NCBI GenBank assembly: GCA_025964555.1
Contig: JAOPYQ010000009.1
Span: forward strand, 62,001-126,000
DNA length: 64,000 nt
Direction: 5' to 3'
Origin: Thermoleophilia bacterium
GTDB taxonomy: Bacteria > Actinomycetota > Thermoleophilia > Gaiellales > SKUG01
A model generated the notes under the pieces. The model was not told where the DNA came from, did no database searches, and saw only the letters and a program-made list of their open reading frames with translations. This document shows, one piece after another, positions 8,601 through 16,601 of the stretch (position 1 is its first letter; each line of letters begins with the position of its first letter). The position numbers and the translations under genes were made by a program.

Positions 8601-9603
8601 GCACGTTCTGCACGCGACCCTTGTAGATGTTGCCGGCGAGGGATCGCTTGCCCTTGCGCTCGACGTACACCTCGACGACCTTCTGCTGCTCGCGGATGGC
8701 GACGCGAATCTCGTTCGGATCCGAAGCGTTGATGAGGATCTGCTTCTTCTCCGCGACCGCGGGACGCTCGTTGGCGTCGAGCACACGACGGGCGCTGCCG
8801 CTCGATGCGGAGCCGCGGCGCGTGCGCTCACGACGACGACCGCCGCCCTGTCCGCCCGAACCGGAACCGCCGCTGCGGCTGCGCGACTTGGAGCCGGAGC
8901 GGTTGCGGTTGCCGCCGGAGCGATTGCCGCCGGAGCGACCGCCGCCGGAGCCGCCTTCCTTCTCCTGCTTCTCCTTGAGCTCGGCTGCGTTGCTGCGCGT
9001 GACGGTGCGGGTCGTGCCGCCCTCGCCGCCGCTGCCGCCCGTGCCGCCGCTGCGACCGCGACCGCGGCCACCACGTCGACGTCGTCGCGCGCTGCTGCTC
9101 GAACCTTCGGCGCCATCGCCACCTTCGGGGCGATCGCCGCCCTCGCGCTGGGAGCCACCGTCGCGCTGGCCACCGTCGCGCTGGCCGCCCTGGCCGCCGC
9201 GACCGCCCTGGCCGCCGCGTCCACCCTGACCGCCCTGGCCGCGCTGGCGGTTGCCGCCGGAGCCGCCCTGCTGCGCCTGCGTGTCAGTCGCCTCGCCGCC
9301 CTGACCGCCGCGTCCGCGACCGCCGCGCGAGCCGCGCCGACGGGTGCCGCCCTGGCCGCCCTCGCCCTGGCCTTCGCCACCGTCGCGCTCGCTGCCGGGT
9401 CGGTTGCGGTTGCCGCCCTGGGAGCGTGAGCCGCCCTGACCGCCCTGGCCGCCGCGTCCGCGACCGCCGCCCTGACCGCCCGAGCGCTGTCCGCCCTGGC
9501 CGCCCTGCGTGCTTCCGCCGGACTTCTGTCCGCCGCTTCCCTTTGCCGGCGCGGGCGGGTTACCGCCGCCCATCGCCTTCTTCACCTTGTCGAACAGCCC
9601 CAT
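5644..9603 (-). CDS. rng: ribonuclease E/G with RG-rich, acidic low-complexity arms
   Basis: A 1319-residue endoribonuclease of the RNase E/G family. The catalytic core is complete: S1-type segment from about 315 (KGKRSLAGNIYKGRVQNVLR), metal-binding aspartates D676 (AFHVIDVNTGRN) and D719 (GGIIVVDFIDM), and the zinc-link C777-R-T-C780. Core spacings equal those of E. coli RNase E (43 and 58 residues). Residues 1-275 are Gly/Gln/Arg-rich with many RG repeats. About 95 acidic/Ala-rich residues (371-465) interrupt the S1 region. Residues about 960-1130 are extremely Asp/Glu-rich, and 1180-1319 are Gly/Asn/Arg-rich. GAGGA precedes the ATG at 9603. It follows TIGR03936 by 54 bases, a widely conserved order, and overlaps gcvT. 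Confidence 0.95.
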   Translation of the reverse strand: MGLFDKVKKAMGGGNPPAPAKGSGGQKSGGSTQGGQGGQRSGGQGGGRGRGGQGGQGGSRSQGGNRNRPGSERDGGEGQGEGGQGGTRRRGSRGGRGRGGQGGEATDTQAQQGGSGGNRQRGQGGQGGRGGQGGRGGQGGQRDGGQRDGGSQREGGDRPEGGDGAEGSSSSARRRRRGGRGRGRSGGTGGSGGEGGTTRTVTRSNAAELKEKQEKEGGSGGGRSGGNRSGGNRNRSGSKSRSRSGGSGSGGQGGGRRRERTRRGSASSGSARRVLDANERPAVAEKKQILINASDPNEIRVAIREQQKVVEVYVERKGKRSLAGNIYKGRVQNVLRGMEAAFVDIGLERNGFLYVDEITPAAADSDQIMKVSMVTEMEATSAAETPTAAAVTEDGEIVTVEAPGTPAEAMERAAADNDETLDISDAMDEEDAEAAAAAKAEEEGKPKEEKSKGRGRARIQNKKKIQDLLKPGQEILCQVVKDPMGTKGSRLTTQYSLAGRYLVYVPDGEGLGVSRRLEEAERNRLRDIVKQFELPWGGGLIVRTAAEGALEEDIAKDLQLLLRLHEQLMDKAGQARAPKLLYNEADLSLRIIRDLMNDEVEEVLVDDDRQYQRIMNYLKRTSPILAERVRMHDGQRPLFESYGVEEAIRSTLSKRAELVSGGYLIIDKTEAFHVIDVNTGRNVGTASLEETITKTNMEAAEEVVRQLRLRDLGGIIVVDFIDMNLMKNRDMVLEHFRKELSKDRTKTYLVEISPLGLVEMTRQNVSEGVREILTSTCRTCEGRGVTVSAETHAIEVERAVVDLAIGLGDDVDAVAIETQPDVARVLAGNQGKQAELNKRAGKTVRVFGDPDLTPNTFAVRATGDVAKVEALAEPLLRGTKHKVLIDRVDPSCEDDGLAEVDGVLVVVVGAGSLVGEERTILIAASAGGRAFATLVKPARRRRRRGGRGRKKVTAAVGAAGSTEDSEDFEEGEEFEEGDDDGDFEDEDEDEDDVDAAGTDATDAEDDERTEIPQRLVMLEQDNPDNADEDDEDGDDDEDEDDLDDDDDDDDDDDDDRGDDDDEDDLDDEDDSDDSDRGDDDDHGDDSGSDDGSEEPSGSGGEADAESEDDADEIDDEDAVADEDSSLDAASLAGEDDADERPLARRVPDHDRDEPSIDPDGGDDLLTSRGVSTPVETASSASSGGGGQRSDGGNRNRGGQGGGGQGGGQRSQGGNRNRSSQNASAAQGGDAGSSGSEDGQSAEGGDGGDSGQDAHGAGTGPNGQRRRRRGSRGGRNRNRSGSGAGSGASAGGSSPSSGSGGSESSASTSGAGGSSSQSNG

Positions 9604-9657
9604 GTGGGTCCTCGTGTCTCTCGTGTCAGTGGTGTCGGTGTGCCACAGGTCGCATGC

Positions 9658-10518
9658 TCAGCACGCGCCCCATGGCTTCGCCGGGCCGTCGGGCACGTCT
9701 GCGCCCACCAGCTCCGGTTCTGCGACGCGTCCGCCCATGCCGGGCTCCGCGATCGCGATGGATTCGCGCACGGTGCGCAGCGGGGCGAACGATCGCCCCG
9801 CCAGCACGCCGAGCGCGCGGACGACTTCTTCGGGCTTTGCTGAGCCCGCCTCGGTCAGGCGCACGAACGCGCGCAGGACGGGACCTTCGTCCCCTGCGAT
9901 CGCGGTCATGTCGCCGATGAAGCGTCGAACGTCGACGCTCCGGGCCTGCTTCCCCGGGCTGGCTCGCTCCACGGTCGCCTCGTCGGCGGCGAGCATCGTG
10001 CCCACCGCGCGTTCGAGGTCTTCGTGGGCGACGTCCGTCCCGAAACTCCATCGCCACGTGGCGCCTGCCACGCGGCTCGCTGCGCTTGCGTACACGCCGT
10101 CGAGGCGCTCGATCGTCTGCAGCACCAGCCCGGCTGGCAGCACTTCGCTCAGCTGCAGCGAGAACTGGTCCGTGTCGATCTCCTCGGTCAGCTCGACTTC
10201 GAGGATGTCGCTCCACGCCTCGGTCGCCACCGGGCGCGGCATCGCCATCTTGATGCGCGGCTTGGGGCGCATGCCCGGGCTGAGCGCGAGGGTGATGCCC
10301 GAGCGGCGCAGCGCACCCAGCAGGGTGTCGACGGTCTCCAGGTGCGAGAGGAACCGCACGCGCCCCTGGATGGCGATCATGATCCGGTAGTGATAGCGAT
10401 GCTCGAATGCGGCGAGGCTCGCGGCAAGCGCTTCCTCGGGGGTCATGATGCGCTTGGCGTGCGCCTCCTCGACCGTCAGCTCGGGCGTGACCTCGGCGGT
10501 GTCGACGATGTCGGTCAC
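9658..10518 (-). CDS. TIGR03936/DUF2344 family radical-SAM-linked protein
   Basis: A 286-residue protein of the TIGR03936 (DUF2344) family, which occurs next to the TIGR03960 radical SAM protein and before RNase G in many bacteria. The biochemical role is not established; the pairing suggests a joint function. The conserved core begins at HYRIMIAIQGRVRFLSHLET, continues with SPGMRPKPRIKMAMPRPV and ends in a domain of about 100 residues. The start is taken as GTG at 10518, which shares its first base with the last base of the upstream TAG stop (TAGTG) and is preceded by GAGGGTGG. An internal ATG at the MTPEEA sequence is an alternative and would remove most of the poorly conserved N-terminus. 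Confidence 0.88.
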   Translation of the reverse strand: MTDIVDTAEVTPELTVEEAHAKRIMTPEEALAASLAAFEHRYHYRIMIAIQGRVRFLSHLETVDTLLGALRRSGITLALSPGMRPKPRIKMAMPRPVATEAWSDILEVELTEEIDTDQFSLQLSEVLPAGLVLQTIERLDGVYASAASRVAGATWRWSFGTDVAHEDLERAVGTMLAADEATVERASPGKQARSVDVRRFIGDMTAIAGDEGPVLRAFVRLTEAGSAKPEEVVRALGVLAGRSFAPLRTVRESIAIAEPGMGGRVAEPELVGADVPDGPAKPWGAC

Positions 10519-12284
10519 TAGTTCACCACCCTCGTGCGGATCGGACCCAGGCACGCGCCGCAGTCGGTGCAGCCGTCCCAGCGGCAGTCCCCGGTGATCG
10601 CCTCGGCGCGGCTCTGCCACAGCTCGTCGAGCAGGAACTCCTTGCTCAGGCCACTTCGCACGTGGTCCCACGGCAGCGATTCGAACTCGAGGAACTCGCG
10701 CTCGGCCTCGACATCCAGGTCGAGACCCTCGGCCTCGAACGCCGCGAACCATGCGCGCTCGTCGTAGAGCTCGTTCCACGCGTCGAAGCGCGCGCCGCTC
10801 TTCCAGGCGCGCTCGATGACCTTCGCCGTGTGACGCCCGCCGCGGCTGAGCGCGCCCTCGAGCATCGACGTCGTCGGGTCGTGCAGCGACAGCTTGATGT
10901 TCTGGCGCGGCATCGCGCGGCGGATGTACTGCTGCTTGAGCTTGAGCTGCGCGCGCGGCGCCATGCCCTCCCACTGGAACGGCGTGTGCGGCTTCGGCAC
11001 GAAGTTGGATGCGGACACGTGCACCGTGAAGCGCGCGTTCGGTCCGAGCACCTCGTAGCCGATCTCGCGAGCTCGGATGCCGAAATCGACGATGCCCTGC
11101 ACCTCGGCGTGCGTCTCGCGCGGCAGGCCGACCATGAAGTACGTCTTGAGCGTCGTGTAGCCGGCCTCGAACGCGGAGCGGATCGCGGCCTCGATCATGT
11201 CGTCGTCGATCGTCTTGCAGATGATGTCGCGCATGCGCTGCGTCGCAGCCTCGGGTGCGATCGTGATCGAGCCTTGGCGCGTGTTGGCGGCGGCGCTCAG
11301 GGCGACCGGTCCGGTGTCGACGCGGTTGGACGGCAGCGACAGGTGCAGGTTGGGCTTGACGGCCTTGATGCCGGCAATGGCCTTCTCGACGTCCGTGTAG
11401 TCGCTCGTCGCGAGCGATGTGAGCGACAGCTCGTCGTAGCCGGTGCAGTCGAGCGCGGCGAGTCCCGCTTCGATGACCTTTTCGGCCGGACGTTCGCGCA
11501 CGGGGCGGTACCAGGTGCCGGCGTGGCAGAAGCGGCAGCCGCGCGTGCAGCCGCGCATGACCTCGACGGATGCCCGGTTGAAGATCGCGGACGCGTACGG
11601 CACGATCGGTGCGGTCGGCTGCGTGGAGATGTCGAAGCTGTCGTAGACGGCGCGGTCGACCAGGTGCGCGCCGAGTGCGGGCACGTAGACGTTCGGCATA
11701 CGTGAGAGCGCGAGCAGTCGCTTGCGCCGGTCGGGCAGTCGCTCGAGGATCTCGACGACCTGCACCACGAGGTCCTCGCCCTCGCCGATGAGGAAGCAGT
11801 CGAAGAACGGTGCGAGCGGCTCCGGGTTGGAGGCGCACGGGCCACCGGCGATGACGATCGGGTCGTCCTGCGTGCGGTCGGCCGCGTGCAACGGCACGCC
11901 GGCGAGGTCGAGCATCTCGAGCACGTTGGTGTAGCAGAGCTCGTGCTGGAGGGTGATGCCCCACAGGTCGGCGTCGCGGACGGGGCGCCACGTCTCGAGC
12001 GAGAAGAGCGGCACGCCCTGCTCGCGCATGGCGTCAGCCATGTCGGGCCAGGGGCAGTACGCACGCTCGGCAGAGGCTCCGGTGCGCTCGTTGACCATCG
12101 AGTACAGGATCTGCAGCGCCTGGTTGGAGATCCCGATCTCGTACGCGTCGGGATACGACCACACGACGCGCGCAGTGGCAGTTTCCGGGTCCTTGACGAC
12201 CTGGTTGGATTCTCCGCCGATGTACCGGGAGGGCTTCTGCACCCCCGGGAGGATCGACTCGATGACCTGCTCGAGCGAACTCAC
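10518..12284 (-). CDS. TIGR03960 family B12-binding-domain/radical SAM protein
   Basis: A 588-residue radical SAM enzyme. An N-terminal B12-binding-like region (about 30-210, with VVWSYPDAYEIGISNQALQI and PIVIAGGPC) is followed by the radical SAM domain with the CxxxCxxC cluster C246-C250-C253 (CTRGCRFC). A C-terminal cysteine set (CRWDGCTDCGAC) may bind a further metal. The substrate is unknown for the family. The start is GTG at 12284, preceded by AGGAGG at about ten bases. It leads the TIGR03960-TIGR03936-rng block. The gap from rodA is 491 bases, so it may have its own promoter: TGCTAGGGT (minus strand, 12493-12501) resembles an extended -10 element. Confidence 0.92.
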   Translation of the reverse strand: MSSLEQVIESILPGVQKPSRYIGGESNQVVKDPETATARVVWSYPDAYEIGISNQALQILYSMVNERTGASAERAYCPWPDMADAMREQGVPLFSLETWRPVRDADLWGITLQHELCYTNVLEMLDLAGVPLHAADRTQDDPIVIAGGPCASNPEPLAPFFDCFLIGEGEDLVVQVVEILERLPDRRKRLLALSRMPNVYVPALGAHLVDRAVYDSFDISTQPTAPIVPYASAIFNRASVEVMRGCTRGCRFCHAGTWYRPVRERPAEKVIEAGLAALDCTGYDELSLTSLATSDYTDVEKAIAGIKAVKPNLHLSLPSNRVDTGPVALSAAANTRQGSITIAPEAATQRMRDIICKTIDDDMIEAAIRSAFEAGYTTLKTYFMVGLPRETHAEVQGIVDFGIRAREIGYEVLGPNARFTVHVSASNFVPKPHTPFQWEGMAPRAQLKLKQQYIRRAMPRQNIKLSLHDPTTSMLEGALSRGGRHTAKVIERAWKSGARFDAWNELYDERAWFAAFEAEGLDLDVEAEREFLEFESLPWDHVRSGLSKEFLLDELWQSRAEAITGDCRWDGCTDCGACLGPIRTRVVN

Positions 12285-12775
12285 CAGCTCGAAGCCTCCT
12301 GCAAAATCTCACGTTCCCCGCGGCTCGCGTGTGGCGACTGACAGTCCGGCGCGCGGTGCGCGTGATTCGCGCTCCCGTGCTGCTCGTGCATGTCAGTCTC
12401 CGTGCCTGCCCGGCTGCGTCGGCTGCCTGCTCCCCTCGGGGGGCGAAGCGCCGGCCGCGCGCAGGGCGCCAGCGGTTGGAAAACTCCTGCGTACCCTAGC
12501 AGATGCGTGGCGGGATTCTGGGCCGCCCGCACCTGCGCTTGAACCTACCCTCGGCATCCCGTTCCAACCGCTTGAACGCGTGCGCGGGACCGAGACGTTT
12601 CGAAAACCGTTCTTCAGGGGCGAGAGCGACCGCCGATCGCCGATGCGTCGTACTTCATGACGGCTATCGGGTGCACCACGTGCGACGCATGTGCGCCCTG
12701 GTCGAATGCGTCGCACCCCATGACGGCTATCGGGCATGCGGTGTACGACGCATCGGCGAGAACCGCGGGCCGAGC
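12285..12775. other. 491-base intergenic region between rodA and TIGR03960
   Basis: I see no convincing gene here. The rodA-proximal part holds the nested palindrome pair described separately (12639-12757). Around 12493-12501 the minus strand reads TGCTAGGGT, an extended -10-like sequence without a recognisable -35, about 210 bases before the TIGR03960 start. Short frames on both strands overlap the palindromes and lack ribosome sites or recognisable products. The region probably separates the mre-rodA and TIGR03960-rng-gcv transcription units. Confidence 0.5.
12639..12757. repeat. two tandem palindromic units forming a nested perfect inverted repeat
   Basis: Two units of about 48 bases (12643-12690 and 12706-12753) each consist of an 11-base arm, a spacer holding the direct repeat CATGACGGCTATCGGG (12656-12671 and 12719-12734), and the complementary arm. 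Within a unit the arms differ at one position (TAC versus CAC). Between units they match perfectly: GCCGATGCGTCGTAC (12639-12653) pairs with 12743-12757 over 15 bases, and GTGCGACGCAT (12680-12690) pairs with 12706-12716. The element can therefore fold as two side-by-side hairpins or as one long nested hairpin. It begins 19 bases after the rodA stop and may act as a terminator or processing site. Confidence 0.8.
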
Positions 12776-14089
12776 TCAGCTCGACGTCGGGCGGCGCTTG
12801 CGGGGGCGCTTGGCGGTGCCGCCGACGAGCGGGGATCCGGTCAGGTGCGAGGACGCACCCCGCGAGCCGGTGCCACGAGCCCCGCCCGCGCGCGAGCGCT
12901 CGGAGCTCGACGCGCGCAGCGAGCCGAAGCCGCCGACGGGTCGACCGGTGCGGCGCTGGTAGCGGGCGCCTGGGCGCTCCGCCTCGCGCAGCACCGCGGC
13001 GACGAGGCCGAGCGCTGCCATGTTCGTCCACAGCGACGAGCCGCCGTAGCTGAACATCGGCAACGGCACGCCCGTCACCGGCAGCACGCCGACGACCATG
13101 CCGACGTTGACGAAGACCTGACAGAAGAACAGCACCGCCACGCCGCCCGCGATGAGCCTGCCGTAGAACGACGCGGCCGTCCCCACTGCCGCGAGGATGC
13201 GACTGAGCAGCAGCATGTACAGCCCGAGCACGAACGCGCCGCCGAGGAATCCGTAGCGCTCCACGAGCGTGGCGAAGATGAAGTCGGTCTGCGGCTCCGG
13301 CAGGAAGCCCTGCTGCACCTGCGACGCCTCGTCCTGCGGTCGTCCCGCGAGCTGGCCAGAGCCGATCGCGATCTTCGCCTGGATCGTCTGGTAGTTGGAG
13401 CCCTGCGCGTCGGCCTCGGGATCGAGGAAGCCGGTGAGGCGCTTGACCTGGTAGTCGTGCAGCACGGTGAGGCCGACAGCCGGCAGGACGCCGAGGATGA
13501 TCACGCAGATGGCAACGACGCCGCCGCCGAGGATCGCGAAGTGCGTCCAGCGCGCGCCGGCGAAGAACAGCATGCCGAGCGCGAGGAAGCCGTAGACCTG
13601 GGCGGTGCCGAAGTCGGGCTGGATGAACACGACCGCCGCGGGGATCGCGAGCATGCCGAGCGTCGACCAGAACACGCGTGGCGTGCGCACCTCGCGCGCG
13701 CGACTGCCGAGGAAGCCAGCCACCGCGATGAGCGCGAGCACCTTGCCGAATTCCGACGGCTGTAGCGACACCGGACCCAGGTCGAGCCAGCGGCGCGAGC
13801 CGTTCACGACGGTGCCGACGAACCGCACCGCCACCACTCCGGTCACGGCGATCGCCAACGCGTGGGGCCAGTACTGCTGCCACGTCTGGATCGGCACGCG
13901 CGACACGCCGAACGCGATGCCGAGGCCGATGATCGCGAACGCCACCTGGCGATAGGCGAAGTCGTGCTGCACGCCGCCGTCGCCCGACACGATCGCCGTG
14001 TCGAGCAGGAACACGCTCGACGCGATGATGCCGAGCGCCGCGAGGATGAGGGTGGAGTCGCCGCCGAGGAGTCGCTTGAAGATGCCCAT
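12776..14089 (-). CDS. rodA: rod-shape peptidoglycan glycosyltransferase RodA (SEDS family)
   Basis: A 437-residue multi-span SEDS protein. It polymerises lipid II during lateral wall growth as partner of the class B PBP encoded just upstream. SEDS signatures are present: GSRRWLDLGPVSLQPSEFGK, IFATLVERYGFLGG, and GVLPVTGVPLPMFSYGGSS near the C-terminal end. It starts with MGIFKRLLGG at 14089, whose ATG shares one base with the mrdA stop (TGATG). About 55 residues at the C-terminus form a basic, Gly/Ser-rich cytoplasmic tail (ending KRPRKRRPTSS), longer than in many RodA proteins. The upstream extension of the open frame overlaps mrdA and is not coding. Confidence 0.95.
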   Translation of the reverse strand: MGIFKRLLGGDSTLILAALGIIASSVFLLDTAIVSGDGGVQHDFAYRQVAFAIIGLGIAFGVSRVPIQTWQQYWPHALAIAVTGVVAVRFVGTVVNGSRRWLDLGPVSLQPSEFGKVLALIAVAGFLGSRAREVRTPRVFWSTLGMLAIPAAVVFIQPDFGTAQVYGFLALGMLFFAGARWTHFAILGGGVVAICVIILGVLPAVGLTVLHDYQVKRLTGFLDPEADAQGSNYQTIQAKIAIGSGQLAGRPQDEASQVQQGFLPEPQTDFIFATLVERYGFLGGAFVLGLYMLLLSRILAAVGTAASFYGRLIAGGVAVLFFCQVFVNVGMVVGVLPVTGVPLPMFSYGGSSLWTNMAALGLVAAVLREAERPGARYQRRTGRPVGGFGSLRASSSERSRAGGARGTGSRGASSHLTGSPLVGGTAKRPRKRRPTSS

Positions 14090-16074
14090 CAGTCCGCTGC
14101 GCTCCCGCCGGCGATGTTGCCGCCATCCTCGCCGAACCACTGCTGGTACATCGCGAGTACGACCGGCGCGGCCGCGCTGCCGCCGTGTCCACCGCCGTCG
14201 ATGACCGAGCACACGGCGATCGTGGGGTTGTCGGCGGGCGCGTACCCGCAGTACCACGCGAGGTCTGTCCGCGGGAACTTCTCGGCGGTACCGGTCTTAC
14301 CCGCCGTGGGGATCGGGAAGCTGCCGAACACCGCGGTCGCCGTGCCGTTGCCACCGGTGTTCACGCGCTTGAGTCCTTCGTGCACCGCGGCGAGGTCACC
14401 CGGATCGAGGTTGAGTTCCTTCGTCTCGCCCGGAGGCAGCACGACCTCGTCGCGGCCGCCGATGTCCTGGATGCTCTTCGCCACGTGCGGCGTGTGGAGG
14501 GTGCCGCCATTGCCGATAGCGGCGTAGGCGTTCGCCATCTGCAGCACAGTGATCTTCAGGTCGCCCTGACCGATCGAGAGGTTCGCGGAATCGCCCGGCT
14601 TCCACACCTCGTCGAAACCGTCGTACGTCTCCTTGCGCCACGCCGGCGTCGGCATGAGACCGCCGGTCTCGCCCGGCAGGTCGATGCCGGTGCGCTGGCC
14701 GAGGCCGAACTTCGAGGCCCACTTCTGCAGCACCGGTCCTGCCGCGTTGTCGAAGAAGATCGAGAGCTTGTAGAAGTAGGTGTTGCAGGAGACCTCGAGC
14801 GCGGTCCCCAGGTCGATCCCGCCGAGGTTGCGGTCCTGGTTGTTCGGGAAGTCCGTGCCCATGATCTCCAGGTTCGGCGGGCAGCCGATCGGCTCGTCCG
14901 GCGTCATGAACTTCTCGCCCATCGCGGCGATGGCGGTGATCGGCTTGAACGTGGAGCCCGCGGGATACTCGCCCATGATCGCCCGGTTCAACATCGGCAT
15001 GCGCTTGTTGTTCGGGTTGTTGAGCCACGACGCGGTGCGCTCGTTCTTGAGCCCCGGCTGCACGAACACGTTCGGGTCATAGGTCGGATACGACGCGAGC
15101 GTCAGCACCTCGCCGTTGCGTGGATCGATGGCGACGACCGCGCCGGCGTTGGCGTCGCGACCGTCCGCCGTGGCGGCGGCCGTGCTGATGGCGCGCGCGA
15201 GCGCCTTCTCGGCCGTGCGCTGCAGCGGCAGGTCCACGGTCGTCACGAGGTTGCGTCCGGGCGTCGGCGGCAAGCCGCGGATACCGGCATCGCTTCGCAC
15301 GCCGGCAGCGTCGACCTCCACGGCCTCGTAGCCGTTGGAGCCGCGCAGGTACTCGTCGTAGCGGCGCTCGAGTCCGCTGCGGCCGACCTTGTCGATGAGG
15401 TCGAGCGACGGGTGCGCGGCGAGGTCTTCCTCCGTCACCGAGCCGACCTGACCGAGGATGTGCGCGGCGGTCTCGTGGCGCACGTAGGACCGCGTGTACG
15501 CGGGACCAACGTCGACTCCCGGGAAGTCGGTCTGGTGCTCGGCGAGGTAGTGCACGATCACGTCGTCGGGCACGTCGCGGGCGACGATCACGGGCTCCAC
15601 GCCACCGGGCGGCGCGTTCTTGATCTTCTGGCGGATGTCCGCGGTCACCTTCGACACTTCGAAGCGGTTGGGCGCGAGCACCCGTCCGAGGTCGCTGACG
15701 ACCTGGTCGAGCCGATCGGAGTCGACGTCCTGCAGGTCGATGGTGACCTGGCGCATTTCGCGGTTGAGGACGATCGGCCGGCCGTTGCGGTCGAGGATGC
15801 TGCCGCGCGGCGCGACGACCGGCAGCTTGCGGATGACGTTCGAGTCGGCGCGTTCCACGTACTCGGCGCCTCCGATGACCGTCAACGCCCAGAGGCGCAG
15901 CAGCAGGATGCCGATCACGCACGCACCGAGCACGCCGGCGATCGCGATGCGCGGCGCGATCGGACCGACGCCCTCGCGCGGCGAACGCGCGACGCTCGAC
16001 AGTCCGCTGATGCCACGCGCGGCGCGCTGGATGGGCGTGCGTCGACGACGCGACCTGAGGGAGCTGCCACTCAT
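14089..16074 (-). CDS. mrdA: penicillin-binding protein 2, peptidoglycan transpeptidase
   Basis: A 661-residue class B PBP that cross-links peptidoglycan in the elongasome. A basic N-terminus and one membrane span (about 41-66) lead to a pedestal/dimerisation domain (RGSILDRNGRPIVLNREM) and a transpeptidase domain with S374-T-F-K377 (PAGSTFKP), S429-C-N431 (SCNTYF) and the KTG motif (AGKTGTAEKF). Length and order fit PBP2. The ATG at 16074 overlaps the mreD stop in ATGA, and the stop overlaps rodA. A 5' arginine-rich stretch (RSRRRRTPIQR) fits a cytoplasmic anchor. Confidence 0.95.
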   Translation of the reverse strand: MSGSSLRSRRRRTPIQRAARGISGLSSVARSPREGVGPIAPRIAIAGVLGACVIGILLLRLWALTVIGGAEYVERADSNVIRKLPVVAPRGSILDRNGRPIVLNREMRQVTIDLQDVDSDRLDQVVSDLGRVLAPNRFEVSKVTADIRQKIKNAPPGGVEPVIVARDVPDDVIVHYLAEHQTDFPGVDVGPAYTRSYVRHETAAHILGQVGSVTEEDLAAHPSLDLIDKVGRSGLERRYDEYLRGSNGYEAVEVDAAGVRSDAGIRGLPPTPGRNLVTTVDLPLQRTAEKALARAISTAAATADGRDANAGAVVAIDPRNGEVLTLASYPTYDPNVFVQPGLKNERTASWLNNPNNKRMPMLNRAIMGEYPAGSTFKPITAIAAMGEKFMTPDEPIGCPPNLEIMGTDFPNNQDRNLGGIDLGTALEVSCNTYFYKLSIFFDNAAGPVLQKWASKFGLGQRTGIDLPGETGGLMPTPAWRKETYDGFDEVWKPGDSANLSIGQGDLKITVLQMANAYAAIGNGGTLHTPHVAKSIQDIGGRDEVVLPPGETKELNLDPGDLAAVHEGLKRVNTGGNGTATAVFGSFPIPTAGKTGTAEKFPRTDLAWYCGYAPADNPTIAVCSVIDGGGHGGSAAAPVVLAMYQQWFGEDGGNIAGGSAAD

Positions 16075-16601
16075 GCCGGCTCACCACCGACGCCGAGCGG
16101 CGTGATCGCGTGCGCGGCGACGAGCACCTTGCGCACGAGCAGGAAGACCGGAACGGCGAGCACGGAGCTGATGACCGTGACGAGCGCGGCCTGGCCGAGC
16201 AGGCCGTCGACGCGACCCGGCGACGGGCTGACGAGGAACTCGACGAGCGGGCGCCCGATCTGCATCGCGAGGGTGGCGTACACGCCTGCGAGCAGCGGCG
16301 GGATCGGATGGTCGTCGGTGACGAGCGCCTCGCCGACGCGGCCGATCGAGTACCCGACGAGCGTGCCGACGAGCGCGTGCGGGCCGAGCGGAAGAGCGGC
16401 GAACGACGCGATCGCGACACCGGCGATGAAGCCGTGCGTGGCGCCGGAGATCGAACCGGTCAGCAGCGCGATCGACGCGACGACGAGGATGAGGACGTCC
16501 GGGTAGGCGTCACCGACCTCGATCCGGTAGGCCACCGAGATCTGCAGGAGCGCGGCGAACAGCACGATGAGCACGCCGGTGATGCGAGCGGTGACGCTCA
16601 C
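16071..16601 (-). CDS. mreD: rod shape-determining protein MreD
   Basis: A 176-residue protein with five to six predicted membrane spans and little loop sequence, matching MreD in size, hydrophobicity and position between mreC and mrdA. It is an inner-membrane component of the elongasome. The assignment rests mainly on context because MreD sequences are poorly conserved. GTG at 16601 overlaps the mreC stop by four bases (GTGA), and the gene end overlaps the mrdA start by four bases, so translation is probably coupled throughout the cluster. Confidence 0.9.
   Translation of the reverse strand: MSVTARITGVLIVLFAALLQISVAYRIEVGDAYPDVLILVVASIALLTGSISGATHGFIAGVAIASFAALPLGPHALVGTLVGYSIGRVGEALVTDDHPIPPLLAGVYATLAMQIGRPLVEFLVSPSPGRVDGLLGQAALVTVISSVLAVPVFLLVRKVLVAAHAITPLGVGGEPA

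Noticed and set aside
6961-9429. 822-residue plus-strand open frame
   Set aside because: It is antisense to the RNase E/G core, whose catalytic motifs are intact. Long antisense frames are expected at this GC content, and the translation has no recognisable domain.
12281-12532. 83-residue minus-strand frame before the TIGR03960 gene
   Set aside because: It overlaps the TIGR03960 start in another frame, lacks a ribosome site and has no recognisable features; I left the region as intergenic.
12503-13765. 420-residue plus-strand frame beginning after a TACCCT box
   Set aside because: It is antisense to rodA for most of its length and its first part runs through the palindromes; the TACCCT is the complement of the TAGGGT considered for the opposite strand.
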